In this document: piece by piece, positions 17,552-25,472 of the stretch
How positions within the stretch are numbered: the first letter of the stretch is position 1
Layout of the letters: each line of letters starts with the position of its first letter
NCBI GenBank assembly: GCA_002305265.1
Contig: DBQP01000010.1
Span: 62,001 to 126,000, forward strand
Direction of reading: 5' to 3'
Source of the DNA: Prevotellaceae bacterium UBA1391
GTDB lineage: Bacteria; Bacteroidota; Bacteroidia; Bacteroidales; Bacteroidaceae
Length of the DNA stretch: 64,000 nt
The notes under the pieces: model-generated
Told to the model about the DNA's origin: nothing
The model's input: the letters and a program-made list of their open reading frames with translations, nothing else
Databases searched by the model: none
Program-made: the position numbers and the translations under genes

Positions 17552-17559
17552 CAAAGTTA
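17552..17559 (-). promoter_or_regulatory. Promoter box of tRNA-Pro
   Basis: TAACTTTG on the reverse strand, 56 bp upstream of the tRNA 5' end and followed by GCACTCGC, as at other tRNA promoters here. Confidence 0.68.
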
Positions 17560-17622
17560 CGCTTTTTGCGCGAGACAGCCATATTTTTCAAAGATTATTT
17601 TTGGCAAAATAAAAAAAATGCC

Positions 17623-17630
17623 TACCTTTG
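17623..17630 (+). promoter_or_regulatory. Promoter of the tRNA-Phe pair
   Basis: TACCTTTG, preceded by TTGG at 17601-17604, followed by GCACTCGC and about 60 bp upstream of the first tRNA-Phe. Confidence 0.72.
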
Positions 17631-17698
17631 CACTCGCAATTGAGAAACGGCACGGTTCCGCGGCCTGATTTCAAGGCAAAGACGCGCAGAAGACCAAC

Positions 17699-17771
17699 GG
17701 TGCCATAGCTCAGTAGGTAGAGCATCGGACTGAAAATCCGTGTGTCCCCGGTTCGAATCCTGGTGGCACCA
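17699..17771 (+). tRNA. tRNA-Phe (anticodon GAA), first copy
   Basis: Cloverleaf with acceptor GGUGCCA/UGGCACC, D arm AGCUCAGUAGGUAGAGC, anticodon loop CUGAAAA and T arm GGUUCGAAUCC. Identical to the second copy over all 73 bases. Confidence 0.95.
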
Positions 17772-17820
17772 CCCTCTTCTGGCCCGCGCACGCCGACAAC
17801 TGATTCTCCACATTGCAAAG

Positions 17821-17893
17821 GGTGCCATAGCTCAGTAGGTAGAGCATCGGACTGAAAATCCGTGTGTCCCCGGTTCGAATCCTGGTGGCACCA
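17821..17893 (+). tRNA. tRNA-Phe (anticodon GAA), second copy
   Basis: Exact 73-nt duplicate of the gene at 17699, separated by a 49-bp spacer. Probably one transcript from the promoter at 17623, ended by the hairpin at 17918. Confidence 0.95.
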
Positions 17894-17917
17894 CAAAGTT
17901 TTAAAGGTTGATACTTG

Positions 17918-17952
17918 TAAAGGCTTGACTTCATCGCGAAGTCGAGCCTTTA
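17918..17952 (+). terminator. Terminator of the tRNA-Phe pair
   Basis: A 15-bp stem (17918-17932 with 17938-17952) with one T-G type irregularity and a 5-nt loop; the 3' arm ends in CCTTTAT. Confidence 0.75.
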
Positions 17953-17996
17953 TGCTTCATGCTCCACGCCGACAAACGACAGGCTCGCCACCCCAC

Positions 17997-18106
17997 TGCG
18001 GCAGCAGCATCCAGCAGCATAGGCAGCACTACCCTATCATAAAGTGAGCGCGGCCCAACAACAAAGACAGCGCTGCCTTTAATGAAAGACAGCGCCATCC
18101 TTTATA
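17997..18106. repeat. Diverged 22-bp tandem array, five units
   Basis: Units start at 17997, 18019, 18041, 18063 and 18085. The last three begin AAAG and all share a GGCAGC or GACAGC-like core near position 4, with CC near position 14. Similarity decays leftward but the register holds. The array lies between the tRNA-Phe terminator and the convergent DUF486 gene. Confidence 0.8.
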
Positions 18107-18141
18107 TAATAGATTGCGCGCGCGTACAAGAGGCACGCCCC

Positions 18142-18528
18142 TCAAGCCGCAGCCGGCTTCAAGAAAGCAAAGTAGACGGCGCCGACCAGCAGCACGAAAC
18201 TCACGAGATGATTCCAGCGGAAATGCTCACCCGGAAAAGCAAGGACGGCAAACACGGTGAAGACAATCAGCGTCAGCACTTCCTGAATGACCTTCAGCTG
18301 GATGAGCGAGAAGGGGCCACCGTTGGCCACAAAGCCCATGCGGTTGGCCGGCACCTGAAAACAATACTCCGGCAAGGCCAGCATCCAGGAAAACAAAATC
18401 ACGGCAGCAAGGCTCCAGCGCGAAATCAAGTTCATCTCCTGAAGCTTGAGATGGCCATACCAGGCGGTAATCATAAACACATTGCTGACGGTGAGCAAGA
18501 GAATCGTGTAAAGACCTTTCATGTTCAT
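18142..18528 (-). CDS. DMT/DUF486 family small membrane protein
   Basis: This 128-residue protein has four predicted membrane helices. Characteristic stretches are TILLLTVSNVFMITAWYGHL, PEYCFQVPANRMG and SLIQLKVIQEVLTLIVFTVF, which match DUF486, now grouped with the drug/metabolite transporter fold. The substrate is unknown. Two close ATGs (18528, 18522) are possible starts. The promoter box TAAATTTG is at 18546-18553. Confidence 0.87.
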   Translation of the reverse strand: MNMKGLYTILLLTVSNVFMITAWYGHLKLQEMNLISRWSLAAVILFSWMLALPEYCFQVPANRMGFVANGGPFSLIQLKVIQEVLTLIVFTVFAVLAFPGEHFRWNHLVSFVLLVGAVYFAFLKPAAA

Positions 18529-18545
18529 TGAGTTGAAAACGAGGA

Positions 18546-18553
18546 CAAATTTA
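18546..18553 (-). promoter_or_regulatory. Promoter box of the DUF486 gene
   Basis: TAAATTTG on the reverse strand, only 17 bp upstream of the ATG at 18528, implying a very short leader. Confidence 0.65.
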
Positions 18554-18617
18554 GGGAAAATTCCTCAGCCAGAACACATTTTCCACGCAAAAGTGCACGT
18601 ATCCCAAAAAAACTTCG

Positions 18618-18625
18618 TACCTTTG
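18618..18625 (+). promoter_or_regulatory. Promoter of rplS
   Basis: TACCTTTG followed by GCACCGC, 88 bp upstream of the rplS ATG. Confidence 0.72.
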
Positions 18626-18713
18626 CACCGCTTTAGCGAAGCCTCTGGCGAGAAGAGAGAAAACGTGAATGCTTCGTTGGAACAACCACAACAATTTACA
18701 CTACCAACCCAAA

Positions 18714-19082
18714 ATGGATTTACTTAAAATTGCTGAAGAAGCATTTGCCACCGGCAAAGAGTTCCCAAAGTTCAAGGCAGGCGACACCATCACCGTCGGC
18801 TACAAGATCATTGAAGGCTCCAAGGAACGTATTCAGATGTACCGCGGTGTCGTTATCAAGATTTCAGGCGAAGGCACCAAGAAGCGCTTCACAGTGCGCA
18901 AGATGTCCGGAACAGTCGGCGTTGAGCGCATCTTCCCCCTCGAATCTCCCAACATCGCTTCCATCGAAGTGAACAAAGTCGGAAAAGTTCGCCGCGCCAA
19001 GCTCTACTACCTCCGCAATCTCACAGGTAAGAAGGCACGCATCGCTGAGAAGCTTACAGGCAAGAAGCCCGCAAACGACTAA
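18714..19082 (+). CDS. rplS: 50S ribosomal protein L19 (bL19)
   Basis: This 122-residue protein sits at the interface of the 30S and 50S subunits. Seen are FKAGDTITVGYKIIEGSKER, IQMYRGVVIKISGEG, FTVRKMSGTVGVERIFPL and KVRRAKLYYLRNLTGKKARI. ATG 18714 (MDLLKIAEE) is chosen over the upstream 18669 ATG, which would add 15 atypical residues. It has its own promoter and terminator; the usual rimM-trmD neighbours are absent. Confidence 0.95.
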   Translation: MDLLKIAEEAFATGKEFPKFKAGDTITVGYKIIEGSKERIQMYRGVVIKISGEGTKKRFTVRKMSGTVGVERIFPLESPNIASIEVNKVGKVRRAKLYYLRNLTGKKARIAEKLTGKKPAND

Positions 19083-19143
19083 ACCTCCTCGTCTCGTTTT
19101 CATCAATATGATTCATTCAGAACGACAGAGAACAACAGAAAAG

Positions 19144-19188
19144 ACATCCGAATCCCTGTTTTCCCGCAGGGCATTCGGATGTTTTTTT
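19144..19188 (+). terminator. Terminator of rplS
   Basis: Inverted repeat ACATCCGAAT...ATTCGGATGT with an inner CCCTG/CAGGG pairing, followed by seven T. Confidence 0.88.
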
Positions 19189-19222
19189 ATACACCAGACG
19201 CACTGACAATTCGAAACCCAGG

Positions 19223-19420
19223 CTCAACCCAAAGCCACACCCAGCGGAATGAATCGCCGCCGCTGCTACCCGCACACAGCACACCCGGCGGAATGAATCG
19301 CCGCCGCTGCCACCTGCACACAGCACACCCGGCGGAATGAGACGCCGCCGCTGCCACCCGCACACAGCACACCCGGCGGAATGAATCGCCGCCGCTGCCA
19401 CCCGCACACACAACCATCCA
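19223..19420. repeat. 44-bp tandem array upstream of carB
   Basis: The motif CGGAATGA recurs at 19245, 19289, 19333 and 19377, exactly 44 bp apart, with nearly identical sequence between (GCCGCCGCTGC and CACACAGCACACCC). The two 22-bp halves are not alike here. The array ends about 25 bp before the carB ATG. Confidence 0.92.
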
Positions 19421-19445
19421 ATATTCAAATTATCAACGTTCAGTT

Positions 19446-22400
19446 ATGAAAAACGTCAAGAAAGTCATCGTACTCGGCTCCGGCGCTCTCAAGATCGGCC
19501 AGGCCGGCGAGTTCGACTATTCAGGTTCACAGGCATTGAAGGCGCTTCAGGAGGAAGGAATCGCTTCGGTGCTGGTCAATCCCAACATCGCCACCATCCA
19601 GACATCCGAGGGAATTGCGGACACCGTCTACTTCCAGCCGGTGAACGCGCACTTCGTCACGGAAATCATCAAGAAGGAGCGTCCGGACGGCATCTTGCTG
19701 GCATTCGGAGGACAGACCGCCCTCAACTGCGGTACGGAGCTGTACCTCAACGGCACGCTGGAGAAGTATGGCGTGCGCGTGCTTGGCACCAGCGTCGAGG
19801 CGATCATGTATACCGAGGACCGCGACCTCTTCGTGAAGAAACTGAACGAAATCAATCTGAAGACTCCCGTCAGCCACGCCGTTGAGAAAATGAGCGACGC
19901 CATCGAGGCAGCCCGCGCCATCGGCTATCCCGTGATGGTGCGCTCAGCCTATGCGCTGGGTGGCCTCGGATCGGGCATCTGCAAGGATGAGCGTGCGTTC
20001 AAGGAGCTCGCGGAGAGCGCCTTCACGTTCGCTCCGCAGATTTTGGTCGAAGAAAGTCTGAAGGGCTGGAAGGAAATCGAATTCGAGGTCATTCGCGACG
20101 CCAACGACCATTGCTTCACCGTGGCCAGCATGGAGAACTTTGATCCGCTCGGCATCCACACCGGCGAGTCGATCGTGGTGGCTCCCACTTGCTCGCTCAG
20201 CGAATCGCAAGTGAAAATGCTGCAGGACATTTCCACGCAGTGCGTGCGCCATCTCGGCATCGTGGGCGAATGCAACATTCAGTTTGCCTTCAACGCCACG
20301 ACCAACGACTACCGCATCATCGAGGTGAATGCGCGCCTGAGCCGTTCTTCCGCGCTTGCGTCGAAGGCCACGGGCTATCCCCTCGCCTTTGTGGCGGCGA
20401 AGATCGCCATCGGCTACACGCTCGACCAGATCGGCGAGATGGGCACGCCCAGCTCCGCCTACCTGGCTCCCCAGCTCGACTACATGATATGCAAAATTCC
20501 GCGCTGGGACCTCACCAAGTTCGCCGGCGTGAGCCGCCTCATCGGTTCCTCGATGAAGTCGGTGGGCGAGATCATGAGCATCGGCCGCTCCTTCGAGGAA
20601 ATGATCCAGAAGGGCCTGCGCATGATCGGACAGGGCATGCACGGCTTTGTCGGCAACAACCATACGCGTTTCGACAATCTGGACGAGGAATTGTCGAACC
20701 CGACGGACCTCCGCATCTTCGCCATCGCGCAAGCGCTGGAGGAGGGCTACAGCGTGGAACGCATCGAGGACCTCACCAAGATTGACAAGTGGTTCATCGA
20801 GCGTCTCAAGCACATCGTCGACATCCAGCACCAGCTGCAGGCGTTCGACCGCATCGAGGACGTGGACGACGCACTCCTGCTGGAGGCCAAGCAGGCCGGA
20901 TTCTCCGACTTCCAGATCGCGCGCTTCGTGCTCAAGCCGGAAGGCAACATGGAGAAAGCCAACCTCGAGGTGCGCCTCAACCGCAAGGAGCGCGGCATCC
21001 TGCCGGCTGTGAAGCGCATCAACACTGTGGCGAGCGAGCATCCCGAACTCACCAACTATCTCTACATGACATACCACGTGAGCGGCTACGACATCAACTA
21101 CTACAAGAACGAGAAGTCGGTCATCGTGCTGGGTTCGGGCGCCTACCGCATCGGTTCGAGCGTGGAGTTTGACTGGTGCTCCGTCAACGCCATCAACACG
21201 GCCCGCAAGCTTGGCTACAAGTCGATCATGATCAACTACAATCCGGAGACTGTCTCGACGGACTACGACATGTGCGACCGCCTCTACTTCGACGAGCTGA
21301 CGCTGGAGCGCGTGCTCGACATCATCGACCTCGAGCAGCCGCGCGGCGTCATCGTGAGCGTAGGTGGCCAGATTCCGAACAACCTGGCCATGAAGTTGTA
21401 TCGCCAGGGCGTCCCCGTGCTGGGCACGTCTCCCGTAGACATCGACCGCGCCGAGAACCGCGACAAGTTCTCCGCCATGCTCGACAAGCTCGGCATCGAC
21501 CAGCCTGCATGGCGCGCCCTCACCTCCATGGACGACATCAAGCAGTTTGTGGAGGAAGTCGGATTCCCCGTCCTCGTGCGTCCGTCCTACGTGCTTTCCG
21601 GCGCAGCGATGAATGTCTGCTACGACGACGAGGAGCTGGAGCGCTTCCTCGCCATGGCCACCGAAGTGTCGAAGGACTATCCTGTCGTCGTGTCGAAGTT
21701 CATGACAGATACTAAGGAAATCGAGTTCGACGCCGTTGCCGACCACGGCCGCATCGTGGAATACGCGATCTCGGAGCACGTCGAGTATGCCGGCGTACAC
21801 TCCGGCGACGCCACCATGGTGTTCCCCGCGCAGCACATCTACTTCTCCACCATCCGCCAGATCAAGAAAATCGCGCGCAAGATTGCCGCCGAGCTCAACA
21901 TCTCCGGTCCTTTCAACATCCAGTTCCTGGCCAAGCACCGCGAGGTGAAGGTCATCGAGTGCAACCTCCGCGCCTCCCGCTCCTTCCCCTTCGTCAGCAA
22001 GATCCTCAAGACGAACTTCATCGAGACGGCCACGAAGATCATGCTCGACGCGCCCTATGAGCTCCCCTCGAAGAGCGAGTTCGACATCGACCACATCGGC
22101 GTGAAGGCCAGCCAGTTCTCCTTCGCCCGCCTGCAGAACGCCGACCCCGTGCTGGGTGTCGACATGAGCTCGACCGGCGAGGTGGGCTGTCTGGGCGACG
22201 ACCTCCACGAGGCCATGCTCAATGCCCTCATCGCCACCGGCTACCGCATCCCCAAGAAGAGCGTGCTCATCAGCTCCGGCGGCGTGAAAGGCAAGGTAGA
22301 CCTCCTCGAGCCTGCGCAGGAACTTGCCCGCAAGGGATTCGACATCTATGCCACGGCCGGCACTGCCAAGTTCTTCCAGGAGAACGGCGTCGCCGCGATT

Positions 22401-22661
22401 CCCGTGGCCTGGCCCGACGAGGAGGCTGACAACAACGTCATGGACATGATCTCGGCACACAAGTTCGAGCTGATCGTCAACGTTCCGAAGAACCACACGA
22501 AGCGCGAGCTGACGAACGGCTACAAGATCCGCCGCGCCGCCATCGACCACAACATCCCGCTCATGACGAACGTGCGCCTGGCCAAGTCCTTCATCGAGGC
22601 GTTCACTTCCATCTCGCTCGACGACGTGAAGATCAAGAGCTGGCAGGAATACAACGGCTAA
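19446..22661 (+). CDS. carB: Carbamoyl-phosphate synthase large subunit
   Basis: This 1071-residue enzyme makes carbamoyl phosphate for arginine and pyrimidine synthesis. It has two homologous ATP-grasp halves: residues 1 to about 550 (GSGALKIGQAGEFDYSG, VRSAYALGGLGSG) and about 550 to 930 (GSGAYRIGSSVEFDWCS, VRPSYVLSGAAMNV). It ends in an MGS-like allosteric domain (IYATAGTAKFFQENGV). Length is typical. The small subunit carA is not adjacent, although the two are often paired; the upstream gap is a 44-bp repeat array without an obvious promoter box. Confidence 0.97.
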   Translation: MKNVKKVIVLGSGALKIGQAGEFDYSGSQALKALQEEGIASVLVNPNIATIQTSEGIADTVYFQPVNAHFVTEIIKKERPDGILLAFGGQTALNCGTELYLNGTLEKYGVRVLGTSVEAIMYTEDRDLFVKKLNEINLKTPVSHAVEKMSDAIEAARAIGYPVMVRSAYALGGLGSGICKDERAFKELAESAFTFAPQILVEESLKGWKEIEFEVIRDANDHCFTVASMENFDPLGIHTGESIVVAPTCSLSESQVKMLQDISTQCVRHLGIVGECNIQFAFNATTNDYRIIEVNARLSRSSALASKATGYPLAFVAAKIAIGYTLDQIGEMGTPSSAYLAPQLDYMICKIPRWDLTKFAGVSRLIGSSMKSVGEIMSIGRSFEEMIQKGLRMIGQGMHGFVGNNHTRFDNLDEELSNPTDLRIFAIAQALEEGYSVERIEDLTKIDKWFIERLKHIVDIQHQLQAFDRIEDVDDALLLEAKQAGFSDFQIARFVLKPEGNMEKANLEVRLNRKERGILPAVKRINTVASEHPELTNYLYMTYHVSGYDINYYKNEKSVIVLGSGAYRIGSSVEFDWCSVNAINTARKLGYKSIMINYNPETVSTDYDMCDRLYFDELTLERVLDIIDLEQPRGVIVSVGGQIPNNLAMKLYRQGVPVLGTSPVDIDRAENRDKFSAMLDKLGIDQPAWRALTSMDDIKQFVEEVGFPVLVRPSYVLSGAAMNVCYDDEELERFLAMATEVSKDYPVVVSKFMTDTKEIEFDAVADHGRIVEYAISEHVEYAGVHSGDATMVFPAQHIYFSTIRQIKKIARKIAAELNISGPFNIQFLAKHREVKVIECNLRASRSFPFVSKILKTNFIETATKIMLDAPYELPSKSEFDIDHIGVKASQFSFARLQNADPVLGVDMSSTGEVGCLGDDLHEAMLNALIATGYRIPKKSVLISSGGVKGKVDLLEPAQELARKGFDIYATAGTAKFFQENGVAAIPVAWPDEEADNNVMDMISAHKFELIVNVPKNHTKRELTNGYKIRRAAIDHNIPLMTNVRLAKSFIEAFTSISLDDVKIKSWQEYNG

Positions 22662-22727
22662 GCCGCGTGCCCGTCGCGCCCGTCCGGGCGCCCGCATGTC
22701 CCTCTCCCGCCCTCCGGCGCACCTACA

Positions 22728-22775
22728 GCAGGCCAGTCTGTGCCCCACGGCACAGACCGGCCTGCTTCGTTTCTT
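22728..22775 (+). terminator. Terminator of carB
   Basis: A 17-bp stem with a single mismatch (22728-22744 with 22749-22765) and a 4-nt loop CCAC, followed by TTCGTTTCTT. Confidence 0.85.
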
Positions 22776-22857
22776 GCCGGCAGTGCGACACCGCGTCGCC
22801 GCAACGACGGCAGTGCGGCATGACGCCACGGAACGGGCCTCCGCCGCCGAAATGCAC

Positions 22858-22911
22858 GAAGGCCTTCCCGATGCTCGACGAAGGCCTTCGTAGGGCGTTA
22901 CGAAGGCCTTC
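22858..22911. repeat. GAAGGCCTTC triplet, 22-bp spacing (copy 4)
   Basis: Perfect decamers start at 22858, 22880 and 22902, in the convergent gap between carB and the EamA-type gene. Confidence 0.95.
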
Positions 22912-23005
22912 GTGTCGGGAAATGGAAATGGGCCGGCAGGGAGAGACGCGGGCAGCGCAGCGGGTGAAGGGAGGCAGCGCATCCGGCCAAGGCAAACAGT
23001 GCTGT

Positions 23006-23093
23006 GCATGCAGGTGAGCAGCACAACGCATGCAGGCGGGCAGCACAACGAGTGCAGGTGGGCAGCACAACGCATGCAGGTGAGCAGCGCAGC
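23006..23093. repeat. 22-bp tandem array, four units
   Basis: Units start at 23006, 23028, 23050 and 23072, each reading close to GCATGCAGGTGAGCAGCAC with one to four differences; a fifth, degenerate unit may start at 23094. It lies between triplet copy 4 and the 3' end of the EamA-type gene. Confidence 0.93.
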
Positions 23094-23138
23094 GTGCGGC
23101 GGCGAGATGGGAGGATGCAGGGGGCGCCGCGGGGCCGT

Positions 23139-24044
23139 TCAGCGGTTGGCTTGGCGCAGCAGGCGCAGCTTGCCTCCGTGCGTGCTGCTGAGCCATGTGC
23201 CGGCAATGATGAGCACGGTGCCCAGGATGAAGTAGGGCGTGATGCGCTCGTCGAGGATGAGCGAGGCGAAGACGATGGTCGAGACGGGGTTGACGTAGAC
23301 GTAGTTGGTGGCCACGAGCGCGCCGAGCTTGCGCATCACCCAAGTCCACGTGAGGAAGCAGATCCAAGAGGCCACGACGCCGAGGAAGAGCAGGTTGCCC
23401 GCCACCTCGGGGCGGGACAGCACGTCCCAGGAGGGCATCTCGGGATAGAGAAAATAGTAGGGCAAAATGGTGAGCAGGCCGTAGAAAAACACCTTGCGCG
23501 TGATGAAGGCGGAGGAGTAGCGCTCGTTGGCAAACTTCATGAAGATGGAATAGAGTGCCCAGCAGAGGCAGGCCACGAGTGCGAGGAAGTCGCCCAGGGG
23601 GGAGAGATGGAGGACGAATTGTCCGTTGAGCACGACGGCCGCCATGCCGAAGAGGGCCAGCAAGGTGCCGAGGAGCAGACGGTTGCTGAGGCGTGTGCCG
23701 CGCACGAAGACGCGGAAGAGCAGCACCGTGAAGAGCGGGCAGGAGCAGACGATGAGGGAGACGTTGGTGGCGGCGCTGTAGACGAGCGCCTCGTTCTCGG
23801 TGTAGAAATAGAGCGAGCCGCCCGTCACGCCGAGCAGGAGCATCAGGGCCTCGTCCTTGAGCGAGCGGGCGAACAGCTGCTTGTGGCTGACGGTGAGCAT
23901 GAGCACGTAGGCGATGAGGAAGCGGAGCGTGAAGATCTGCACGGCCGAGAGTCCGGCAGCCAGGAGGATTTTGGTGGAGATGAAGGTGGAGCCCCAGATG
24001 GCGACGGTGACAAGCGCGATGAGATGGTAGAGGAAAGGATGCAT
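23139..24044 (-). CDS. EamA/DMT family transporter
   Basis: This 301-residue inner-membrane protein has about ten helices arranged as two EamA halves. The first has AIWGSTFISTKILLAAGLS near residue 15; the second starts around ALVACLCWALYSIFMKFANE and includes LGVVASWICFLTWTWVMRKLGA and NPVSTIVFASLILDERITP. Such proteins export metabolites or amino acids, but the substrate cannot be read from sequence. It is the last gene of a leftward run after the TRIC-type and TonB-C genes. Confidence 0.9.
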   Translation of the reverse strand: MHPFLYHLIALVTVAIWGSTFISTKILLAAGLSAVQIFTLRFLIAYVLMLTVSHKQLFARSLKDEALMLLLGVTGGSLYFYTENEALVYSAATNVSLIVCSCPLFTVLLFRVFVRGTRLSNRLLLGTLLALFGMAAVVLNGQFVLHLSPLGDFLALVACLCWALYSIFMKFANERYSSAFITRKVFFYGLLTILPYYFLYPEMPSWDVLSRPEVAGNLLFLGVVASWICFLTWTWVMRKLGALVATNYVYVNPVSTIVFASLILDERITPYFILGTVLIIAGTWLSSTHGGKLRLLRQANR

Positions 24045-24078
24045 GGGAACGGAAGGGAAAGAGCGTGGCGCAGGCGGA

Positions 24079-24717
24079 TCATTCCGCCTCGCCGCGCAGG
24101 GTGGGCAGCGAGATGCGGTAGCGGATGGCGAGGTAGCGGATGAGGCAGACCACGGCGAAGGAGGCGATGACGGTGAAGTAGTTGGGCACGTGAAGCGTGA
24201 GCAGGGCCCAATAGACCAGTCCGCCGACGACGCAGGCCATGGCGTAGATTTCCTTGCGGAAGATGAGCGGCTCGTTGTTGAGGAGGACGTCGCGGATGAC
24301 GCCTCCGGCCGAGCCCGTGAGGGTGCCCATGACGATGGCCACCCACATGGGATGGCCCAGCGCGAGGGTCTTCTGAATGCCCGCGATGGTGAAGAGGGCG
24401 AGGCCGAGGGTGTCGGAGATGAGCCACACGCGCGTTAGGCGCGGAATGAGGCGGCTGAAGAGGATGACAGCGGTCTGCGCGATGAGCGTACAGATGATGT
24501 AGACGGGCGAGGTCATCCAGAAAGGGGTGACGTCGAGCATGACGTCGCGGATGGTTCCGCCGCCGATGGCGACGGCAAAGCCACAGACGAAACCGCCGAA
24601 CCAGTCGTAATGCTTGAGGGCGGCGAGCCGGATGCCGGAGACGGCAAAGGCAAATGTGCCGACGAACTCCAGCAGGCGCTGGAGGGTCATGACAAACTCT
24701 GTATCCTGGTGTATCAT
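24079..24717 (-). CDS. TRIC/UPF0126 family membrane channel
   Basis: This 212-residue protein has seven predicted helices and the duplicated glycine-rich motif of the family: AIGGGTIRDVMLD in the first half and SAGGVIRDVLLNNEPLIF in the second. Prokaryotic TRIC homologues form trimeric cation channels; the older name was UPF0126 (YicG-like). ATG 24717 or 24690 could be the start. It lies 25 bp after the TonB-C gene and 34 bp before the EamA gene, so the three are likely one operon. Confidence 0.9.
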   Translation of the reverse strand: MIHQDTEFVMTLQRLLEFVGTFAFAVSGIRLAALKHYDWFGGFVCGFAVAIGGGTIRDVMLDVTPFWMTSPVYIICTLIAQTAVILFSRLIPRLTRVWLISDTLGLALFTIAGIQKTLALGHPMWVAIVMGTLTGSAGGVIRDVLLNNEPLIFRKEIYAMACVVGGLVYWALLTLHVPNYFTVIASFAVVCLIRYLAIRYRISLPTLRGEAE

Positions 24718-24742
24718 AGGAGCTGCAAGACGGCAGGGAGGG

Positions 24743-25198
24743 TCAGACTTCCACCGTGGGAAGCGTGGAGAAACTGAGCCGGCCGCGGCGGATGGGGAAT
24801 CGGACGTCGAAGCGTCCCTTCACCTTCTCCTTGCCGCGGAGGGCGGGCTGAAACTTGAGCTTGCGGCAGACGCGCAGGGCCTCGTCGTCGAGCGCACGGC
24901 CGGCGCTGCGCACGACGTGCACCTCGGCCACCTTCCCTTTCTCCGTCACGAGACAGGCAACGACGATGACGGCGTCGAGGTTGCGGTCGACGACGCCGGG
25001 ATTGCGGAACTGCTTCTCGAGCGTGGCTTGCAGTTTCTCCTGCCCGCCCTTGAACTGGGGCGGCGTAGTACGCTCGCGCTGCTGCACGCGGCGCTGGCTG
25101 AAAGGAAAGGAGTCGTCGAAACCGAAGTCGAAGAACTGTGCCTGTGCGGCAGCGGCGCAGGTGAGCGCCACGAGAAGGGTGAGAATCTTGTGTAGCAT
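24743..25198 (-). CDS. Periplasmic TonB C-terminal domain protein
   Basis: This 151-residue protein has an N-terminal hydrophobic segment ending AAAAQAQ, which looks more like a cleavable signal peptide than a TonB anchor. A TonB_C domain follows (residues 50 to 140: FRNPGVVDRNLDAVIVVACL, VRSAGRALDDEALRVCRKLKF). There is no Pro-rich spanner, so it is not a classical TonB. ATG 25198 (MLHKILTLL) is chosen; the frame's upstream ATG adds 40 residues without signal-peptide character. Confidence 0.8.
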   Translation of the reverse strand: MLHKILTLLVALTCAAAAQAQFFDFGFDDSFPFSQRRVQQRERTTPPQFKGGQEKLQATLEKQFRNPGVVDRNLDAVIVVACLVTEKGKVAEVHVVRSAGRALDDEALRVCRKLKFQPALRGKEKVKGRFDVRFPIRRGRLSFSTLPTVEV

Positions 25199-25284
25199 AC
25201 GCACGAGAGGTGTGAGGTTTCTGCCTGGGAAGCACGGGGGCGCTCGGACGCCGGAGCGCGGGCTGCGCAGAGTGCTTCCTGCTG

Positions 25285-25292
25285 CAAAAATA
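25285..25292 (-). promoter_or_regulatory. Promoter box of the TonB-C/TRIC/EamA run
   Basis: TATTTTTG on the reverse strand, about 87 bp upstream of ATG 25198. Confidence 0.55.
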
Positions 25293-25446
25293 CGCCAATT
25301 CAGCGAGATAAGCCACATGGCGCTGTCGTTTTTTCATTTCGGCCCCAAAAAAATGTGTGCGCTGGCGGCTGGCAGCGGCCGGAGGCTTTCGGGGCGGCCG
25401 ACGGGATTATTGGACGAAAAGCAACTGTTATTTACTTAAAAATCCG

Positions 25447-25454
25447 TAACTTTG
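25447..25454 (+). promoter_or_regulatory. Promoter box of prfB
   Basis: TAACTTTG lies only 18 bp upstream of ATG 25473, so the 5' leader would be about a dozen nucleotides. Confidence 0.7.
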
Positions 25455-25472
25455 CGTCCAAATTCCAATCCA

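Noticed and set aside
19944..23075. A 1043-codon reverse open frame opposite carB
   Set aside because: It is antisense to carB, has no recognisable domain, and runs through a terminator and two repeat arrays.
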